Of a DNA stretch of 64,000 bases, positions 47,763 through 58,413 are shown piece after piece (within the stretch, counting starts at the first letter, position 1; the number at the start of each line of letters is the position of its first letter). The stretch is from the NCBI GenBank assembly GCA_036346405.1, contig CM070566.1:48053268-48117267 (forward strand), written 5' to 3'. Under the pieces are notes generated by a model. That model searched no databases, was not told where the DNA came from, and saw nothing but the letters and a program-made list of their open reading frames with translations. The position numbers and the translations under genes were made by a program. This stretch comes from Phyllostachys edulis. Lineage: Eukaryota; Streptophyta; Magnoliopsida; Poales; Poaceae.

Positions 47763-49131
47763 TCTATCAAGGCAGAGAAATGAAGCGTGCTAGAGCTTGC
47801 ATGGAGTGAAAGTCCCATCTGGTTACTCCGCTAACATTAAGAACCTTGTTTCTATGCAAGATTTGAAATTAATTGGTATGAAGTCTCATGATTGTCATGT
47901 CTTGATGACACAAATGCTTCTGTTGCAATTAGAAGTATCTTCTTGAACAAGGTCCAAAGTGGCAATCTTGAGGTACGTGTTATTTTTCAACTCAATTGCT
48001 CGGAAGAGCATTGATCCCCAAGGACTAGATGCTCTGCGGTAGAGGTGGTGACCACTCTATGTCATCTTGAGATGTATTTCCCTCCGTCATTTTTCGATAT
48101 CATGGTCCATCTCATTGTTCACCTTGTGAGAGAGATAAAGATATGCGGCCCTTTGTTCTTATGTCATATGTACTGTTCGAGAGGTACATGGGAATTCTCA
48201 AGTCCTACGTCGGAATCGATCTCGTAGGAGGCGACATCATCGAAGGTTATGCAACCGAAGAGGTCATTGAGTTCTGCGTCGACTATATGGCTCGAGTGGA
48301 ACCGATAGGTGTGCCTCTATCTCGCCATGAGGGGAGATGGATGGTATCGGGACCATCGGAAGGAAATCAATAACTCCCGATCTGGATACGTCACGTTCAA
48401 GCCCATTTCATGGTCTTGCAATACATGACCCAAGTGTCCCGTACATCGGCGAGCATAAAGACATGGTGCATGTGAGAATCCAGACCGGTCGGAGGTTTGG
48501 ATCACGAGAGCACAACCGTCGGTTCAACGAATGGTTAAAGGTGCGAATCTTTGGGAGGTAATCAAGTGATGATCTGTTGCTATGGTTGTACGAGGGCCAC
48601 AATTTACAATTGTCGCATGGCAAGGATCGACATAAATGGGTACACATTTTATCTGGCTGACTCGGGATAGGAAGAGCCTGATCGAGCAGCGGTGTCGCAT
48701 AGATGCATTCGAGACCGATGGGATGAGGAGCTCCTACTATGGGCAAATAGAGGAGATATGGGAGCTCGACTACGTGCTTTTCAAGATCCCCTATTTCGGT
48801 GCCGTTGGGTCCATCTCCCACGGTGAAGGTCGACAAATGCGGTGTCACTACCGTGGACCTCGAGCGTGTCGGATACAAAGACGAACCATTCGTCTTGGCT
48901 AACCAAGTTGTTCAAGTCTTCTATGTAACCGACCGGCAAATAAGAAGCGCCACGTAGTTCTTCATGGAAAAAGGAGGATTGTCGGAGTTGAGAATGTAGT
49001 GGACGAGGAAGAATACAATCAATTTGACAAGTTGCCTCCTTTCGGAAACGGCATTAGGCTCGAGGAAGAACCCAGTGAGGAAGCTAGCTATATGCGCGTC
49101 GATCATCACGAAGGCCTATATTTTAATTAAG
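47763..49131 (+). pseudogene. CACTA TNP2 transposase, C-terminal part
   Basis: Directly after the solo LTR the frame continues with LHGVKVPSGYSANIKNLVSM and DLKLIGMKSHDCHVLMTQ, hallmarks of TNP2 proteins. The DUF4218-like region follows (YFPPSFFDIMVHLIVHLVRE at about 48070, EEVIEFCVDYMARVEPIG at about 48260-48315), then a DUF4216-like tail (VGYKDEPFVLANQVVQVFYV near 48870-48930). Stops and frame changes occur throughout, including a TAG just after the junction. It ends near TYFN-stop at about 49128. Confidence 0.88.
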
Positions 49132-49224
49132 AATTTACTCCAATGTAATTAATTTATTCCATAACATCATGTGTTATGGACTTGTAATCTCTCATATATT
49201 TTGATGTCAACGTAAAATTGTCAT

Positions 49225-49665
49225 GTGTTGATGTGTTATGGACTTGTCATATTTGATATTGATGTCAATGTGGACGTATATTGTAATGTGGAGTATCAAA
49301 ATTGGTTTCACTTGATTTGGAGTTGAGTTGAATTAGATATGAAATTTTGAAGTCAAATGTGTTATGAACTTGTTATGGACTTGTCATATTTGATATTGAT
49401 GTCAATGTGGACGTACATTGTAATGTGGAGTATCAAAATTGGTTTCACTTGATTTGGAGTTGAGTTGAATTAGATATGAAATTTTGAAGTCAAATATGTT
49501 ATGAACTTGTTATGGACTTGTCATAATTGATATTGATGTCAATGTGGACGTACATTGTAATGTGGAGTATCAAAATTGGTTTCGCTTGATTTGGAGTTGA
49601 GTTGAATTAGATATGAAATTTTGAAGTCAAATGTGTTATGAACTTGTTATGGACTTGTCATCATA
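49225..49665. repeat. Three tandem repeats, 137-bp period
   Basis: GATGTCAATGTGGACGTA occurs at 49261, 49398 and 49535, an exact 137-bp spacing. The unit includes GGAGTATCAAAATTGG and TTGGAGTTGAGTTGAATTAG. It lies in the 3' non-coding interval between the two CACTA genes. Confidence 0.95.
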
Positions 49666-49814
49666 CTTGTCACCGAGTTAGAATTCATATGGACTTGTCA
49701 TAATTGTCATCATACTTGTCTCACGGAGTTCACTATGTTTTGTCGGGATATTTATGTCTCACGGAGTTCACTATGTTTTGTCGAGGATATCATAAATTGT
49801 CATCAGGTTTTCGG

Positions 49815-50030
49815 CTATCACGACGGTTTTATAATCTGACCGTCAGTGATAATAATATCCTGACGGTTTGTAATGAGAACCGTCGTGATAATAATATCAC
49901 GAGACGGTTCTAGACTAGAACCAAATGCGTGATATGTAAATATCATAAACGATTCTGTTCTATAACCGTCAGTGATATTATTATCCTGAGCAGTTCTCAT
50001 TACAAACCGTTTGTGATATACTTTATAAAG
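49815..50030. repeat. Internal CACTA motif array upstream of the second gene
   Basis: At least eight copies of AACCGTC-TGTGAT / ATCAC-GACGGTT lie in both orientations, the same motif as in the two terminal arrays. A TATA-like TTTATAAAG follows at about 50022, and then a pyrimidine-rich leader with CTAGGGTTTAGGG. It therefore sits exactly where a promoter for the second gene should be. Confidence 0.8.
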
Positions 50031-50099
50031 CGAAACGCTAGGTTTTCCTCTCACTTCTCACTTCTCTCCGTGCCCTTACGCTCTCTTGACGCTCGTTCG

Positions 50100-50486
50100 C
50101 CTCCTCTAGGGTTTAGGGCTCGCCTTCACCGCCAACTTCGACCTCGGCGCGCCGCCCGACATTGGCGCCCCGACCTCTGCGCGCCGCCCGACCTCAGCGC
50201 CCCGACCTCGGCGCGCCGGCGTCGGTGCCGCCGCCCGACCTCGGCGCCCGTTCACCTCCCATTTGTAAGCCCAGCGTCGCCGCCGCCGACCTCGGCGCGC
50301 CATCCTCCTCCCGTGTCGCCGCCCCGACATTGGCGCCTCCGACCTCGGCCGCCGCCGTCCTCCTCCCGTGTCGGCCTCCTCCCTCTCTGCAGCCTTCTCC
50401 CGCGCCATCCTCCTCCCGTGTCGACCTCCTCCCCACCTCCTCCTCCCGCGATCGGCCTCCTCCCCTGACCGGCCTCCTCCTTGCAC
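50100..50486 (+). other. GC-rich leader of the CACTA second gene
   Basis: Short imperfect repeats of GACCTCGGCGCGCC and CCTCCTCCCGTGTCG fill the block. Open frames on both strands are composition artefacts. It ends at CACCGTGAGTTC, which looks like an exon end with a GTGAGT splice donor (about 50487). Confidence 0.5.
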
Positions 50487-50549
50487 CGTGAGTTCTTGTC
50501 GTCATCTTCTCTGTGAGTATTGCTCCTCTGTGGCGATTCGGTTGATCTT

Positions 50550-50617
<68 letters not shown>

Positions 50618-51179
50618 CGATGCTAGTTGCAAATTGATCGATGGGCTTTGTTGACATGCTCTGTGATGAACTACATCTTATCTTGAGATTGAATGTGATA
50701 GTTAGTTCATACTTGAGCCCTATTGTATTACTTACTCTTGTCAATATGTTGTCTTTGTTAATTGGTTACTTTCGGTTGAGCTCATAGTTCTATTGCAAAT
50801 TGATCAGTTGTATTGACTAGTTTGTGATTGTTCTAGTAGTCTGTATGAGCTCATTCAACTTTTCATTTGCCATCTTGATCTCTGTAGTCAAGCTCTGTTT
50901 GATTGGAAGTTTAATCTGTTTTCGTTAACAATTGAGATCATTTGACAGTTAAGCAAAGTATTGTTTAGAGCTCATAGTTTGAATTTATATTATCATATTC
51001 ATTTAATGAAGAGTATAGACAATAGGATTGAGATGGCAAAGACTTGTTCTTTAGCTATTCTCCTTACGAGAGCACATAATATCATCAATTAATATGTTGG
51101 AATAGTGTACATGCACCGTGAGTTCTTGTGCGGCATCCTCTCTGTAGTATTGCTCCTCTGTGGCGATTCGGTTGATCTT

Positions 51180-51273
<94 letters not shown>

Positions 51274-51882
51274 ATGCTAGTTGATACCTTGATACGTATT
51301 AGTTACGATTTACGAGTCTATCTGAAGATATTACAAATTGATCGGTGGGCTTTGTTGACATGCTCGTGATGAACTCATCTTATCTTGAGATTGAATGTGA
51401 TAGTTAGTTCATACTTGAGCTCTATTGTATTACTTACTCTTGTCAATATGATGTCTTGTTAATTGGTTACTTTCGGTTGAGCTCATAGTTCTATTGCAAA
51501 TTGATCGAGTTGTATTGACTAGTTTGTGATTGTTCTAGTAGTGCAGTATGAGCTCATTCAACTTTTCATTTGCCATCTTGATCTCTGTAGTCAAGCTCTG
51601 TTTGATTGGAAGTTTAATCTGTTTTAGATTAGCAGTTGAGATCATTTGATAGTTAAGCAAAGTATTGTTTAGAGCTCATAGTTTGAATTTATATTATCAT
51701 ATTCATTTAATGAAGAGTATAGACAATAGGATTGAGATGGCAAAGACTTGTTCTTTAGCTACTCTCCTTACGAGAGCAAATAATATCATCAATTAATATG
51801 TTGGAATAGTGATTGTGTGCCGTGAGTTCTTGTGCGGCATCCTCTCTGCAGTATTGCTCCTCGTGGCGATTCGGTTGATCTT

Positions 51883-51952
<70 letters not shown>

Positions 51953-52497
51953 AATTAGTTGATACCTTGATCTCGTATTTTCGATTTCGAGTCTATCTTG
52001 AACATATTGCAAATTGATCGATGGGCTTTGTTGACATGCTCTGTGATGAACTACATCTTATCTTGAGATTGAATGTGATAGTTAGTTCATACTTGAGCTC
52101 TATTGTATTACTTGCTACTGTCAATATGATGTACTGTTAATTGGTTACTTTCGGTTGAGCTCATAGTTCTATTGCAAATTGATCAGTTGTATTGACTAGT
52201 TTGTGATTGTTCTAGTAGTCTGTATGAGCTCATTCAACTTTTCATTTGCCATCTTGATCTCTGTAGTCAAGCTCTGTTTGACTAGAAGTTTAATATGTTT
52301 TCGTTAACAGTTGAGATCATTTGACAGTTAAGCAAAGTATTGTTTAGAGCTCATAGTTTGAATTTATATTATCATATTCATTTAATGAAGAGTATAGACA
52401 ATAGGATTGAGATGGCAAAGACTTGTTCTTTAGCTACTCTCCTTCTGAGAGCACATAATATCATCAATCAATATGTTGGAATAGTGTGAGTGCACTG
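50487..52497 (+). repeat. Three tandem 0.63-0.70-kb repeats, each with a (TA)n tract
   Basis: Units start at GTGAGTTCTTGT near 50487, about 51117 and about 51820, and end at ATGTTGGAATAGTG near 51112, 51813 and 52488. Each contains GCGATTCGGTTGATCTTTGC, a (TA)n tract (50553-50615, 51183-51270, 51886-51949), TTGACATGCTC, CAGTTGTATTGACTAGTTTG and TGCCATCTTGATCTCTGTAG. The block looks like a triplicated first intron of the second CACTA gene, because each unit starts with a donor-like GTGAGT. Confidence 0.92.
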
Positions 52498-52529
52498 TTA
52501 ATCTCTAGACCTTTTATTGGCTGAGAGCT

Positions 52530-52566
52530 TAATCCAGACGGTTCTTATTAAGAACCGTCTGTGATT
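52530..52566. repeat. Perfect palindromic CACTA motif
   Basis: CAGACGGTTCTTATT is followed by AAGAACCGTCTG, an inverted pair of the subterminal motif in canonical form, within intron-like DNA. Confidence 0.7.
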
Positions 52567-52857
52567 CCTTCGCATTTCCTTAGAGAAGCTGGTGGATTAA
52601 GGAGTGTTAAATTCTTTAGGAATTATGCTTTAATGCTAATTAATTTTGTTGGGATTAATTCTGAAATTTTGCTAAAAGCGTATTTTTTACAACAATCCAA
52701 AAAGAAAGTTTTACTTGATTCTATTTTGTTTCTATGTTGGGATTAAACCTTTGCTTAGCATTTCCTTAAATCGATCATTTTACTTGATTCTAGTTCTATG
52801 TCTTCATTAAAGGTTAGTCTTACGTACATGAAGCATTAAACCTTTGCTTAGCATTTT

Positions 52858-52956
52858 CTTCGTCGATCTGACACACTTGAGTGTACCTTTGCTTCATGCC
52901 AATCCTCCACGGCATGAAGCGGATGGTACACTCCAAAGGTGTCGGGCTCGATGAAG
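52858..52956 (+). ncRNA. Candidate small-RNA hairpin (about 99 nt)
   Basis: The left arm (52858-52900) and right arm (52911-52956) are imperfect inverted repeats of about 45 nt around a 10-nt loop AATCCTCCAC. Paired blocks include GCTTCATGCC with GGCATGAAGC, and GAGTGTACC with GGTACACTC; only small bulges interrupt them. This is the size and shape of a plant miRNA or siRNA precursor. I do not recognise a known miRNA, and a TE-derived fold-back is equally possible. Confidence 0.4.
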
Positions 52957-53098
52957 TAGGCTTCGAGCAAAGATAGGCTCGAGCAAAAGATTTATATCAC
53001 TAGTTTCTATCTATACAAAGATCACAAGAGAAATTTGGTGGATTAAGGAGTGCTAGGAGTGTTAGAATAGAAGCTCGTGGATTAAGGAATGTTAGGAA

Positions 53099-53292
53099 TG
53101 TTAGTAGTCTGTATGAGCTCATTCAACTTTTCATTTGCCATCTTGATCTCTATAGTCAACCTCTGTACTTCTTCACGAGATTAATTGTTTCATATTTATC
53201 TTTGGAATGTTAGTAGTCTGTATGAGCTCATTCAACTTTTCATTTGCCATCTTGATCTCTATAGTCAACCTCTGTACTTCTTCACGAGAGCA
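53099..53292. repeat. 110-bp tandem duplication before the TNPA coding start
   Basis: TTAGTAGTCTGTATGAGCTC through CTCTGTACTTCTTCACGAGA occurs at 53101 and again at 53211. The same text, in shorter form, is also in each unit of the upstream triplication. Confidence 0.9.
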
Positions 53293-55150
53293 AGTAAGCG
53301 AGATGGCAGAGGCACCGTCTTCACCGCCATCAGCGGCGCCTTGCAGATGGAAGAGGCGCCGAGCGAGGCCGCCAACACCGACCCTTGAGATGGAAGAGGC
53401 GCCAGACGAGGCCGCCGTCACCGTCGGCGATAATGACACGAAGCGAGATGGCGGAGGACAATCGAAAATGCCTACGGGCCGATGGTCATCACGAGGTCGG
53501 TGACTTTGGGGTCCCTCTGAGTCCCAAGAGATCGTGGCGAGATTCGGACCATCTGCGGGATACTTGCAAGGAGCAGGTCCTCATCACCACACCAAGGTGG
53601 AAGGACTGACGAAAGAAGCGAAGGCGTTTGTGGAGAACTTTCGGAGAAGTTCACTATTCGAAGCACATGTGGCGCAGCGTGCGGCAGACGGCGATGCTCA
53701 CGATGGGTAAATCGTGAAGGACCTTCAAGAGCATTCTTGTCACGGCACGTGAACACGGGTCGGCGCCCTTCGCGATATAGATTCTTGGACGGGAAGCATG
53801 GGACACCTTTGTGGCTATGAAAGCGACGGCGAATTTAAGGAGCAAAGTGCGGCGCACAAAGCTCTCAGACATCGAAACACTCACCCGCCAGACTCGGCAC
53901 GGCTGGGTGCGCGGGTAAATCTGAGAATGGGCGGCGGAGAAGGAGAACCTGTTTTTCGATGTCACAGACCAGCGTTCCCTAAGCCGTTGGTTAAGCGAGG
54001 GCACAAGTCACGTCTTGGGCAGCATCTCCTTCACAAACCGCGAGACCGGGAAGTGTCCCAGCGTGTGGTAAATATGTCGAACTACTAAGTTGTTAATAAG
54101 TCCATAACTTCATAGTGCCTATAATAGCGTGATGACCTCTTGCGGCGTGACTTGATCGCCCAAGCTTCCTAAGGCTCTTTCCATGCGAGCGGGGAGAAGG
54201 ATATACTATCTACGGCCTTGGGAAACAAGGAGCACCCGGGTCGCACGCGAGGCCTTGGGGTTAACGTGCCTTGGAGTCATGGATTCGCGGACGACTATTG
54301 CACGTATAGGACTAGGAAGAGATCCAAGGCGAAACACGACAACCGGTTAGTGCAGATGATTACTAACCAATTTCAAGTACGAGATGGCGGCATTGCGAGT
54401 CAAATGGATATACTCATGAGCGGTGATGCATAAGCCGCCCGCTAATTCGGGAGGCGATCCTCGGCGTCGGAGTAGCGTCGCGTCAGATAATTGTGAACAT
54501 GACGACGTCCGATTACCGATAGAGCGACATCAAGGTAGCGTACATCTATGGAATGCACCAAAGATAGACCTATAGGGCGCCTTAGCTAATTGCGTGTCGT
54601 TTTGTAGGAGCCGACGCCTGTAAGCTCAAGTGAGGATGGATGGGTCCCTTTGTATTGAGGCTGCTTGCGAGGATGGTGTATCCATACGAGGAAGGGCGGT
54701 CTGAAGACGTTGCCCGGTGGCGCCGCAGTTACGCCAGGTCAGTGGATATGGTACATGTCAATTTCGAGCCATCCGTGAAGATTTGCCGAACGAAGAGATC
54801 ACAACACTAGGGGATGCCGTCCTCTCTTTTATCCGATGGCCCAAGAAGGACATCGCATACGGACCCGAAGAGTGCCGCGATCGGACACGACCATTCCTCT
54901 CCAACGGGACCCTCGATGACTCCACCTCATGTTTAGCCTCGAAGGCCACCTCTTCGATTCCGTGGAGAAGACGCCGGAGAAAACGACAAAAGCGTGCCGA
55001 CGTGTCGGTTCGAGTCGTCTCACAAAAAACGCCGCCAATCGCTATGGCCAAATCGAAATCAACGAACATTAAGGCGCCTCCCAAGTCCGGAAGTCCGCGA
55101 TACCCGGGAACTACATCATCGAAAAACCGTTGTGCTCCGACGCAGTATTA
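53293..55150 (+). pseudogene. CACTA second gene, TNPA-like (Ptta/En/Spm) part
   Basis: From about 53303 a Glu/Ala/Pro-rich start (MAEAPSSPPSAAP) leads into LTKEAKAFVENFRRSSLFEA (about 53600-53660), then a basic region. EHPGRTRGLGVNVPW with YRTRKRSKAKHDNRL (about 54230-54345) is the signature of plant Ptta/En/Spm transposase proteins. LPNEEITTLGDAVLSFIRWP (about 54785-54845) matches the conserved C-terminal segment of these TNPA-like proteins. The frame changes several times. In working elements this type of protein binds the subterminal arrays and helps transposition; this copy is broken. Confidence 0.78.
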
Positions 55151-56400
55151 ATGCACGCTGGATTTGCTTGTCAGGCTTTGCATGCCTGATACTTGGACAA
55201 GACCCAAAAGAAGGGTTGCGATCTTTGGAATCACCGCCGAATCGAGGACAAGCATTTCTTCAGCGGGACGAGGTACTTGCCGTTGTGGGCTTCAACGACT
55301 TATATGAACTATTCAACCTCGTTATCCTCGGCGTCTCGCTTCTACGATGTTGGACATCGTAAGTGCATACAATCAAGTTCTACATTCATGTAATACCGAT
55401 AAATATCACAACTCATTGCTTATGTATAGATACATCTTTGAAAAATGTCCGGAATGGAAAGAACCGGTGGGTTTCCTCGACCCACATGTGGTATCGTTGC
55501 AAACCATCCAACAAGACTAGATCCTTCGCCGAGAAATACATAACGAGGTCATTGCTTCGTCAAGCGAACATGAAGTACATAGTGGTGCCCTACAACCGGG
55601 GTAAGTGTCACTACTTGCTATACAAATTTCATTTGTACTTTATCTGTGACCACGAACTTAGGTTTAATGACTATATCGACATACATGAGTAGGTACCACT
55701 GGATCCTTTTAGTTATTATACCCAAGAGGAACCATGTGATATACCTTGATTCCCTAAACCGCAACAAGCACGACTTCAGCATTCTAAGAGGAATACTCGA
55801 GAGGTATGCTCATTTTCTCCTTACATAACTCTATTGTAGTCTTCATTCGTTTGAAATGGCCGGGGATAACTTTTTCAAACCATGTAGGTCGTTCATCAAT
55901 TATGTTGCCAACAAAGGAATATACGATGGAAAGAGCGTCCAACTAACACACAAGATGGATTTTCCGGTACGCGCTACAACACGATAATCCTATATCATAC
56001 TTCAAAATAACGCGTCTCGAACTGACTATACCTATATATGTAATTCTATTTTTGCAGTGCCGCCAGCAAAAAGATGATGAGTTATGTGCAATCTACGTTT
56101 GCTATCATATGCAACTAATCCTTAGAGCTAGGAAGAAGGATCCTGAGGTTTGTCAATCTCGAAATAATTATTTCCTAATTATAAATTTAAATATATATAG
56201 CTTACCACTTTACTCTTAATTGGTAGCGACAGGTCTTGGATTTACAATGTGATTCACTCGTTGCGGAAGAGATCAAGGACATTCGAGGGAAGCTCTGCAC
56301 CTTTATCAACACAGAAATCATTAACGACAATGGAGAGTTTCACTCCGTCGCCAACCGAGAGCATCACCCCGCCGACACCTCTCATCGTAAACAATTGTAA
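55151..56400 (+). pseudogene. CACTA second gene, Ulp1-like cysteine protease (C48) part
   Basis: After LDKTQKKGCDLWNHRRIED (about 55195-55250) come exon-like pieces with plausible splice sites: about 55560-55605 (KYIVVPYNRG), 55696-55802 (YHWILLVIIPKRNHVIYLDS), 55888-55968 (SFINYVANKGIYDG), 56058-56148 (CRQQKDDELCAIYVCYHMQ) and 56232-56400 (EEIKDIRGKLCTFINTEI, ending at TAA). His in YHW, Asp in YLDS, Gln in CRQQ and Cys in YVC follow the Ulp1/SENP order; Gly before the Cys block is replaced (LCA for LCG). By family it would be a SUMO- or ubiquitin-like protease. It stands in the same transcription unit as the TNPA-like domain. Breaks upstream make it non-functional as written. Confidence 0.82.
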
Positions 56401-56624
56401 TCCAGTTGTAACTATAGCGACAATACTTGAACAAATGCGATCTTTTGTAATTTATTTTGAGTAATGATCACTTTGAGTTGTCAACAATTGATTATCTCTA
56501 ATGAATCTGTTTTTGTGCATGCTTGAATCTATTTTTGTGCATGCTTGTTTTCAGAGGGCATGGCTAGCAATTCCTGAGGCTAGCCAGAAAACAAAGAAAA
56601 TTGTGGTCGAGGGTATGAGCTATC

Positions 56625-57010
56625 ACGACGGTTTTTGTTAAAACCGTGCAGCGAAGGCAAGTATTACAGAGCGGTTTCTCTCGAAAACCGCTGCGTGATA
56701 CGAGAATATCCTGAGCGGTTATCAAAACAAACCGTGCGTGATTGGAGAATATCACGAGCGGTTCTAAATAAAAGCCGTGCGTGATATTCTCGAATCCTGA
56801 CGGTTTTATTTAGAACCGTGCGTGATATTCTCGATCACGATGGTTTTAATCCAAAGCTATGCGTGATACTAGCCTTCCTGACGGTTTTTAGTAAAACCGT
56901 CTATGATATTAAATATCACGAGCGGTTTTTACCGTCTCGTGATAATATCTCGTTATCACAGACCAACAAACATAGACGGTTCGAAACCGTTGCGTGATGA
57001 CGATTCAACC
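56625..57010. repeat. Right subterminal repeat array of the CACTA element
   Basis: About a dozen ATCAC-GACGGTTTT / AAAACCGT-CGTGAT motifs in alternating orientation lie between 56625 and 57010. They mirror the left array and close the element. Confidence 0.85.
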
Positions 57011-57036
57011 AAATGCGTGATGTGGCTTCTGTAGTC

Positions 57037-57198
57037 TGCGCATCTTTGAAACATGACTTGCGCCATTGTCGGGTTTCTTTGGCGGGGAGGTAGATCTTGA
57101 CCACGACCATGGCCAGGGCCACGGCCTCTTCCTCGGCCTGCTGCAAAAGCACCACGGCTTGGGGCGGCGGCTCTCCTAGGTGCCATCTGAAGAAACAC
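57037..57198 (-). pseudogene. Gypsy Gag N-terminus, cut by the CACTA element
   Basis: On the minus strand a start near 57183 gives MAPRRAAAPSRGAFAAGRGR, the Arg/Gly-rich beginning of grass gypsy Gag proteins. It continues through RNPTMAQVMFQR before meeting the CACTA end. The rest of Gag lies at 31921 and below, in the same orientation. The two parts are consistent with one element split by the CACTA insertion. Confidence 0.65.
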
Positions 57199-58413
57199 TG
57201 AAAATTAGAACTAGAGGGGGTATATAAGGGTTCACTATCCCTCTAAAGCACACAGAAGAACTTGAAACCAACAAAGAAATAAATCAAGTGAAATACAAAG
57301 CCTTGAGTGGCTGTATTTCATTAATAATAAGGGGGTTAAGTGTTACATGACTCCTGAAACATAGCGTATAGGCTAAGCTAAGTCACGACACAAGATACAA
57401 ACACAACGTTTATGACAGTAAGAAACAGAAAGTGCTTGCAATCCAAAAGACTGCCTAGCAAGCACTGCTAGCTAACCTAGACTAGCCTGACTACTCCTCC
57501 AGCAGGTGCTGGCCACCACAATTGGTGCAGCTGCCTGGGGAGCGAGAGCGGGAATGGGAACAGGAATGAGAACGAGAACGACTCTAACTGATGGTCGGTG
57601 AGCGAGAACAGGAGCGGGAACGGCTGAGACTGCGTCCATGGCTGGACTCTCCAAGGTCGATGATGGGCGGTGGTGGTGGACGTCGCACGCTCTTGCGCGC
57701 AGTCATCCTGGTGCGGGCTCCCCTGGGTCGAAGTGGTTGATCAAGTGTCCGGTCGCTGAGGTGGACGGTAGGCGCCACAGGAGCTAGGGCAGAGATCACA
57801 GCAGCTGCCGCGATCTGTGCCGACTCTACAATGGTGGCATCTCTCCCCCGTACTATAGTAAAGTGGGCTTCATCACTCCTGATCATGTTGCTGCGGAGGG
57901 TGTCAGAGTGGTGGTAGTTGTTGGTGAGAAGCCTCCGAAGCGTTCCAATCTCGTCAACGACATCGGCAATGGTAGTTGTCAAGGCCTGGGTGAGCTAGAG
58001 TTGATGTGACATGTGTGGGTCATCTGCCCTGATATCGTGGATCTCTGGGTAAAGCTCTCCCTCCTGGAGAGTTGGATAGAAGCAGAAGGACGATCTCAAT
58101 AGAAGGTCCACGTGCATCTGGCAGAAGCAAGTCGTGGTGAAACGTGCTGCGTCCTAGACGGCGTCCAAAGCACGGCTCCTGGGGTGCTCAGCCCTGAAGG
58201 TGTGGGAGATGAACTCTCCTTCCCTCGCGTAGAGGTACACCTCCATTGTCCAAGACTCTCAATCCAAGATCTTAGTCATCCGGCCCCAGAAAGATGGGCT
58301 GGTGACGGTAACCCATGTACCGCATGAGCTGGTGGAGGATATCCATGAACTCTCCGAAATCTTCTCCGCGAGAGAAAAAGTCCCACGGGCCATTGGACGA
58401 CGGTGTGACCATC
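57199..58413 (-). pseudogene. Leader ORF of the gypsy element (unclassified retrotransposon protein)
   Basis: On the minus strand from 58413 the frame reads MVTPSSNGPWDFFSRGEDFG then MDILHQLMRYMGYRHQPIFL. That segment is familiar from rice proteins annotated only as unclassified retrotransposon protein. A TAA follows FLGPDD (about 58274-58276), and the downstream coding (LYPEIHDIRADDPHMSH, then the Ala/Arg/Ser-rich region 57982-57584) is in other frames. The ORF lies between the primer site and gag, so it is an extra 5' gene of the element. Its function is unknown, and this copy is broken. Confidence 0.6.

Larger units (their letters stand above)
31922..57036 (+). mobile_element. CACTA (En/Spm) element, about 25 kb with nested insertions
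   Basis: The left terminus CACTACTACAAAACAGG at 31922 is followed by a dense subterminal array. Inside, on the plus strand, are a TNP2-type transposase pseudogene and a second gene with TNPA-like and Ulp1-like domains. The right subterminal array ends near 57010. The expected TTGTAGTAGTG end is degenerate (CTTCTGTAGTCTG at about 57026-57038), so the right boundary is approximate. Removing the copia element and the solo LTR leaves about 12.5 kb, a normal size for an autonomous-type CACTA. It sits inside the gag gene of a minus-strand gypsy element. It is no longer functional. Confidence 0.8.

Noticed and set aside
49225..49665. Regularly spaced repeats as a possible CRISPR-like array
   Set aside because: The whole 137-bp unit repeats with no unique spacers, and this is plant nuclear DNA.
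50106..50505. Arg/Gly-rich minus and Pro-rich plus frames
   Set aside because: Short GC-rich repeats in a leader leave several frames open at once, and no domain is visible.
50502..52017. Frames coding long Ile-Tyr repeats
   Set aside because: Translations of (TA)n tracts, not proteins.
57026..57040. Intact CACTA right terminus with 3-bp target duplication
   Set aside because: Only a degenerate CTTCTGTAGTCTG is present and flanking triplets do not match, so the right boundary is left approximate.
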